Positions 58,882-64,000 of a stretch of 64,000 nucleotides of DNA are shown here, piece after piece. The DNA lies in contig CM075771.1 of assembly GCA_037974665.1 (NCBI GenBank), positions 4,526,881 to 4,590,880 of the forward strand, given 5' to 3'. The notes under the pieces were generated by a model, which saw only the letters and a list, made by a program, of their open reading frames with translations, was not told where the DNA came from and did not search any database. The translations under genes and the position numbers were made by a program. This DNA is from Ehretia macrophylla. Lineage: Eukaryota > Streptophyta > Magnoliopsida > Boraginales > Ehretiaceae. The first letter of the stretch is position 1, and every line of letters begins with the position of its first letter.

Positions 58882-59235
58882 GTCATGTTGAGGGCACAAT
58901 TCCTTTATTTGTTAATGGTTCACAGTCCCATCCTAGAGAGATGGCCCATTCAAAAGGCCCAATGGGCTTAACGACAACCCATCCGCTTCAACAACGCAGC
59001 ATCCTCGCAAGACGTGATATCGACGCGTTGTAGGGCCCTCTAATGTCCCGCGAGTAAGGTTGTCATCCTTTTAACAGCTCACGACGTACGATCCGGGATG
59101 AAAAAACAGAGCAAAAGAAGAAAAGTGGCCTGAAACTGATGAAAATGTTCAATTTTGGGCTCCAAAAAAGGCATGTGCAAGCTCGCTGCCTCCTTCGTAG
59201 AGGTGTCGGAAAGATTTGCAACGGGAGGCTGTGCG

Positions 59236-61518
59236 TGTCACGCCCCCCCCCGACCCCGCAAAAGGCCAAGCCCGGACCCGACACACGGACGGAGTTTCCT
59301 CTGTACCGCGGACGATCCGAAAACCCTAAAAACAATATAATACTTGCGAAAGCCATAAAATAATCAGAACAAGCCAACTTTCCATAAAACAAACATTCCT
59401 TATTATCCAACTTTCCAAACCAAAAATGCCATGTATACTACACAAGTACTTATGCCACTAAACCATTAGCCATTAGCATGCATTTCTTCACAAGTCATCA
59501 GAGTACAAGTTACAACATTACAAACTTTAATCCATTACAACATAAGACCATTAAAGGTCTCAACTAGAAAATATATACAAGGCTACAAGCCTCAAATTTA
59601 AGCGACGTTCACGCAATATACATAGCAAGCAAGGTTCGCACAAAAACTGGTAACCAACCACCAGCCAAAGCAGAGAAGTGCTATCACGGAAACACCTCCA
59701 CCTGCTCCTCCTCCTCAATTACCTCGAGAGGGTCTGCTTCAACTACTCCTGTAAAAACATAGTATAGAGAGGAATGAGCAAAAACTATTGCTCAGCGAGG
59801 GCAATTGGTCTCAAGGACGGAGATGAGAGGAGTATGCAATGCAATTAGCCAAGCAATACATACAAATCATATAAAGATACAACCAAAGCCAACAATAAAG
59901 CAAGGCAAGTATTTAAAGCTGCAAACACTCATTCAAAGGATACGATACTCTTTTCACGAACAACTTTCAAACACGAATTCGATGACGACGCGCCGGCCCA
60001 AACCACCTTATAACACCAGTTTGGAATACCCCGGAAGTATCCATCAACCTACGACCCAAATCTCCCTGGGAGGCAACCCAAGCGAGAAAGGGAATAGCAG
60101 CGGAGCTAGAGCAACCAACACTGGCAACCCAAGGCTACCCAGAGAGGCCCATCACTCACGCGCGAGACACTATGCAATGCAAGACTCGATACAAGACGAT
60201 AAACAAGCGATAAAGCCACACATGGGAGAATAACAAAGTAGGTTACTCTCGCACGCAATAGCAGCAATTTGATAAGCTATTCAATCCAAAACAACTCAAA
60301 CAAGTAATTCAAGTAATTCTAAGCATTCTATAAGCATAAAGACAAGAAAACACACAAAAACACAAATCGGCCCCAACTATCAAAACACTACCATTTCCAA
60401 ACGAGCCACGGGTTCCGGAAACCGACTTCGCCAACCCTCCTAGGTCACCATAAGGCACGTCTAAAGACCCCGAAACCTTAATTTACCCTAGAACTCGCGC
60501 AAAGCCCCGATTTCCCCCTTTCTCGTTTGAACTACAACTATATCAACCAAACACCCAACCAACGCCATAATCGCACCAAAAGTACTTCCATGGCTTCCCG
60601 AAGCAATGCCAACACGCAAAACGAGAAAACGCCAAAGTCGACCTAAACGACCCCGACTTTCCCAAAGGCTTAATTCTCGTTTTTTCCTCTACGCAACCCA
60701 AACAAACCACACATTTTAGTATTCTAGCATACCTAGCACGTTTCTACATCAACGGAAAGCATAACAGCGCAATTTCAACGTTTCAAGGTTTTACTATTCA
60801 TAAAACACTATTCATTTCACAATTCAAGTTGCAATCACAACATTTAACCGCAGAAAATGTTACAAAGCTATAAATACATGTTCTACAAATGCTAAGGAAC
60901 ATTCTAGAAGCATCAAATCGCTTTAAATAACGATCTACGGATAAATCTAAAAATTGACAAAGTTAACAAACACAACGTATAAATGCGCAAATAACATGCT
61001 TCCCTCACCTTAGGTACTCCTAGTCGCTAGGAAAACAACGTTGGTCACCTCGGAAATCACCCCGCACGAGCTCACGCGAAGATTGATCGATTGGAAGGTG
61101 AAAGGTATTTTTTTCTCTAAGGAAGCTCCCGGCGTGGTGCTGGTCTGTTTAGTTGTGTTTTTTTTTTTTTTTGCTTAGTTTTTAGCTTATATAAGGGTCA
61201 AATGGTCAAAGTTGGTCAAGGGCTAAGTCAAACTACTTAAGACTTGGTCAAAGGCCCCTATTTTGAGCGTTTTAAAGCCGTTTCAGCTAAGGTAAGTTCA
61301 ATTAAAGCTAGCAACATTTAAAATATAAAATTTAAGTCATCTAAATACTAGTTTCACTATTTGCTGAGGACTAGAAATCGTTATCTAGCTATCGCTCCTT
61401 AAATGCAATGCACGTTGCGTCGGCGAGAATGTAACAATTAATTCACAAAGAATTTAAGGAAATAAAATTTTCAAAATAATAAACAAAGAAAATTCACATT
61501 CCGGGCTCGGGTATTACA
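59236..61518 (-). repeat. Chromovirus 2 LTR (left; 3' LTR)
   Basis: 2283 bp, TGTCACGCCCCCCCCCGACCC to CTCGGGTATTACA. It resembles the LTRs of the first element but is visibly more distant from them than they are from each other (for example around 59400-59520 and 61130-61280). Confidence 0.9.
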
Positions 61519-61531
61519 CTCTCTCCCCCTT
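61519..61531 (-). other. Chromovirus 2 polypurine tract
   Basis: AAGGGGGAGAGAG on the minus strand beside the 3' LTR. The pol stop codon TAA (61530-61532) overlaps its first bases, so coding sequence and tract are fused. Confidence 0.85.
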
Positions 61532-62390
61532 AAAACAATTGCGCCCACGCAATTCTTACCTGGTCAACAAACAACTCCGGATACTGATCCCGAACTTGGT
61601 CCTCTCTTTCCCAAGTCGATTCCTCAAACCCATGATGATTCCACAGAACCTTCACTAACGGAATACTCTTCTTGCGAAGCTCCTGAACTTTTCGATCCAC
61701 AATTCGAATCGGTTTCTCTTCATAAGACAACTTCTCTTCAATCTGCAAAGGCTCTGGTTCAAGTACATGTGAAGGGTCTGGATGATACTTCTTCAGCATA
61801 GACACGTGGAACACATCGTGCAGTCTCGACAAGCTCGGAGGAAAAGCTAATCGATAAGCCAAAGGACCTACCTTTTTGGTGATCTCATACGGACCCACAT
61901 ACCTGGGACTAAGCTTCCCGCTCTTACCGTGCCGAATCAATCCCTTCCGTGGAGAAATCTTAGGAAACACCCAATCTCCCAAATCAAACTCAAGATCCCG
62001 ATGGTGCTTATCTGCATAACTCTTCTGACGACTCTGAGCTGTAAGCATACGCTGGCGAATAAGGTGAACATTATCTACCATCTTAATCATCTCAGGTAAC
62101 ACAGTCGGATCAACTGTTCTCATTTTTCCAACCTCTTCCCAATATAACGGGGATCTGCATTTACGACCATACAACGCCTCGTAGGGAGCCATACCTATAG
62201 TAGATTGATAACTATTATTGTAGGCGAACTCCGCTAAAGGCAAAAACTTCTCCCAATTCTTCCCAAAGTCAAGCACACATGCCCGAAGCATGTCTTCCAA
62301 GATCCTAATGGTTCTCTCAGACTGGCCATCAGTTTGCGGATGATATGCAGTACTGAAGCTCAACTTAGTTCCCATGGCCTCTTGCAATTT
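61530..62390 (-). pseudogene. Chromovirus 2 pol, integrase end and chromodomain-like tail
   Basis: Last part of pol, 285 codons from an internal Met. [13 protein letters not shown] includes the third acidic region of the integrase core; [19 protein letters not shown] and [16 protein letters not shown] are the integrase C-terminal domain (GPY/F module). The final 55 residues ([37 protein letters not shown]) look like a chromodomain of the plant chromovirus type, thought to bind modified histones and guide integration to heterochromatin. Ends with TAA inside the polypurine tract. Confidence 0.88.
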
Positions 62391-63464
62391 CTACCAAAAA
62401 CGAGATCTGAATCTGGGATCCCTATCTGACACTATACTCTGTGGCACACCATGCAATCTCACGATATTAGCAACATACAATTCAGCTAGCTTATCAAGGC
62501 TATCCTGTTTGTTCACGGGAATAAAATGTGTAACTTTAGTCAAGTGGTCCACAACAACCCAAACAGAATCGCATCCTCTCGAAGATCTAGGAAGATCAGT
62601 CACAAGGTCCATTGTAATATGTACCCACTTCCACTGCGGAATCGACAATGGCTGTAGAAGTCCGGCTAGCCTCTGATGCTCAACTTTAACCCTCTGACAA
62701 GTCAAACATCTGGATACATACCCAGCAATCTCCCTCTTCATATTGTTCCACCAGAAGTGTTGCTTCAAATCTCTATACATTTTTGTACTGCCCGGGTGAA
62801 TCGTGTACCTCGAATTATGTACCTCGGACAGGATCTCATTCTTTAAAGTCGGATCACCAGGAACACATACTCTTTCCCTGAATCTGAAGATGCCATCTGC
62901 ATGTAATTTAAACTCCGACTCTCCCCCTTTTGACTTTTCTTGGATCTTCAAGATGTCAGGATCAGTCTTCTGAGCCTCTCTGATTTGTGCTAGCAACCCT
63001 GACTGAATCTGTAAACTAGCAAATCGAATCCCTACCTCAGTAGCTTCTGGTTTCCATGAACAAATTTCTTCCAAAGTCTCCCAGTCCTTGATAATCAAGC
63101 TTGCAACAGTAGCCTTTCGGCTCAAAGCATCAGCAACAACATTTGCCTTACCTGGCACATAGTTAATAGAACAGTTATAACCACCCAATAGCTCTAGCCA
63201 TCTCCACTGCCTCATATTTAGATCCTTCTGTGAAAACAAATACTTGAGACTCTTGTGGTCAGTAAATATTTCAAATCTGCAACCCCACAAGTAATGACGC
63301 CACTTCTTCAATGCAAACACAACTGCAGCTAACTCAAGATCATGTGTAGGGTAATTGACTTCATAAGGTTTCAATTTCCTGGAAGCATAAGCAATCACCT
63401 TACAATTCTGCATTAAAACACAGCCCAATCCTTCTTTAGATGCATCACTGTAGACAACGAAGTT
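62391..63464 (-). pseudogene. Chromovirus 2 pol, RNase H and integrase N-terminal half
   Basis: Continues the same frame. RNase H motifs: [16 protein letters not shown] and [11 protein letters not shown]. Integrase: zinc finger with [10 protein letters not shown] and a CLTCQ pair (both Cys present, unlike the first element), then core motifs TMDLVTDLP and [13 protein letters not shown] at 62391-62393 stands where Trp of RFWQ has its Gln codon in the first element. Confidence 0.88.
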
Positions 63465-64000
63465 CTATGTTCCCTCAGGTAAAGCTAGTATAGGAGTTGT
63501 AGTTAGTCTCTTCTTCAATTCTTGGAAACTGGATTCACATTTAGCATCCCAGTTGTAAGCAACTTTCTTCCGAGTCAACTGGCTCAAAGGCCCAGAAATT
63601 TTGGAGAAGTCTTTAACAAATCTCCGGTAGTAACCTGCCAATCCAAGAAAACTCCGAATCTCTGACACCGTCTCAGGTCTCTTCCAAGATGAAACAACTT
63701 CAATCTTAGCTGGGTCCACTGAAATTCCTCGATCTAAAATGATATGGCCTAGAAAAGATATCTGGTTCAACCGGAACTCACACTTGCTGAATTTAGCAAA
63801 AAGCTTGTTTTCCTGCAAAGTCTGAAGCACAATCCTCAAGTGTTGCTCATGTTCAGCCTCGTTCTTCGAATACACTAAAATGTCGTCAATAAAGATCACG
63901 ACAAACTGATCAAGGTAAGGCCGAAAAACCCTCTGCATCAAGTCCATGAATGCGGCTGGTGCATTCGTCAATCCAAACGGCAAAACAACAAATTCATAGT
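63465..64000 (-). pseudogene. Chromovirus 2 pol, RT segment (partial)
   Basis: Reverse transcriptase, open at the window edge. From the Met at 63983 the frame shows [16 protein letters not shown] residues, the catalytic FIDD at 31-34 of this stretch, then [19 protein letters not shown] and [19 protein letters not shown]. It is ended by TAG at 63465-63467, where the first element has a sense codon (Glu). The stop lies just before RNase H. Confidence 0.88.

Larger units (their letters stand above)
53820..59235 (-). repeat. 5S rDNA tandem array, right segment (copies 51-58)
   Basis: The array resumes after the right LTR of the chromovirus at tgcaccgcgtaactc. The spacer parts left (359 bp) and right (204 bp) of that element add up to one normal spacer, so a single unit was interrupted. 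Eight copies follow, typed A, B, A, B, A, B, A, A, before the second chromovirus LTR at 59236. Confidence 0.94.
59236..64000 (-). mobile_element. Second chromovirus of the same family, cut by the window edge
   Basis: The 3' LTR (59236-61518) and the 3' part of pol of an element closely related to the one at 40044, in the same orientation. The 5' part, 5' LTR and right flank are outside the window. The left flank gtgcg is 5S spacer. Pol here has two nonsense codons but none of the lesions of the first copy, so the two decayed independently after their common ancestor. Confidence 0.9.

Noticed and set aside
59805-60233. 142-codon frame in the LTR of chromovirus 2
   Set aside because: It lies inside a noncoding LTR, is broken in the sister LTRs and has no recognised domain.

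Overview
This window is repeat-rich plant nuclear DNA. It has no single-copy protein gene that I can support. The evidence is a tandem array of plant-type 5S rRNA genes, a plant TRIM element, and Ty3/gypsy chromovirus-type LTR retrotransposons primed by initiator tRNA-Met. It fits heterochromatin of a flowering plant; the sequence alone does not give me a species.

Layout. Positions 1-29821, 37025-40043 and 53820-59235 are three pieces of one 5S rDNA array. All 58 recognisable 5S copies are on the minus strand, in units of about 675 bp (119 bp gene plus about 556 bp spacer). The spacers fall into two types, here A and B, which mostly alternate and give a dimeric period of about 1.35 kb. Larger multi-unit blocks are superimposed: a three-unit block of 1978 bp repeated between about 5.1 and 10.2 kb, and a block of six or more units repeated at an offset of about 9.78 kb. 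By eye every copy departs from the window consensus, by 2 to 13 substitutions, and several are truncated or rearranged. Many changes are C-to-T or G-to-A at CpG, so this looks like a decaying, methylated, mostly pseudogene part of the 5S locus.

The array is broken by retroelements. At 29822-30305 lies a 484-bp TRIM (minus strand, two 211-bp LTRs). Directly after it, 30311-37024 is a 6.7-kb non-autonomous LTR element (plus strand, LTRs of about 2.47 kb, short interior without gag-pol). At 40044-53819 lies a gag-pol chromovirus of Tekay/Del type (minus strand, LTRs of about 2.28 kb). Its gag is split by a 4.28-kb solo-LTR-like insertion (46248-50525) that carries a 66-bp minisatellite and a triplicated segment of about 211 bp. 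From 59236 a second member of the same chromovirus family runs off the right edge. Both pol regions are inactivated, by different mutations.

The most notable observation is that the TRIM and both chromoviruses entered the 5S spacer at nearly the same point (354-359 bp beyond the 5S 5' end), and the non-autonomous element sits at that same point. The non-autonomous element shares its primer-binding site, polypurine region and much of its LTR with the chromovirus, so it was probably mobilised by that family. Short reading frames inside the 5S array and the minisatellite are by-products of repetition and are not annotated as genes.
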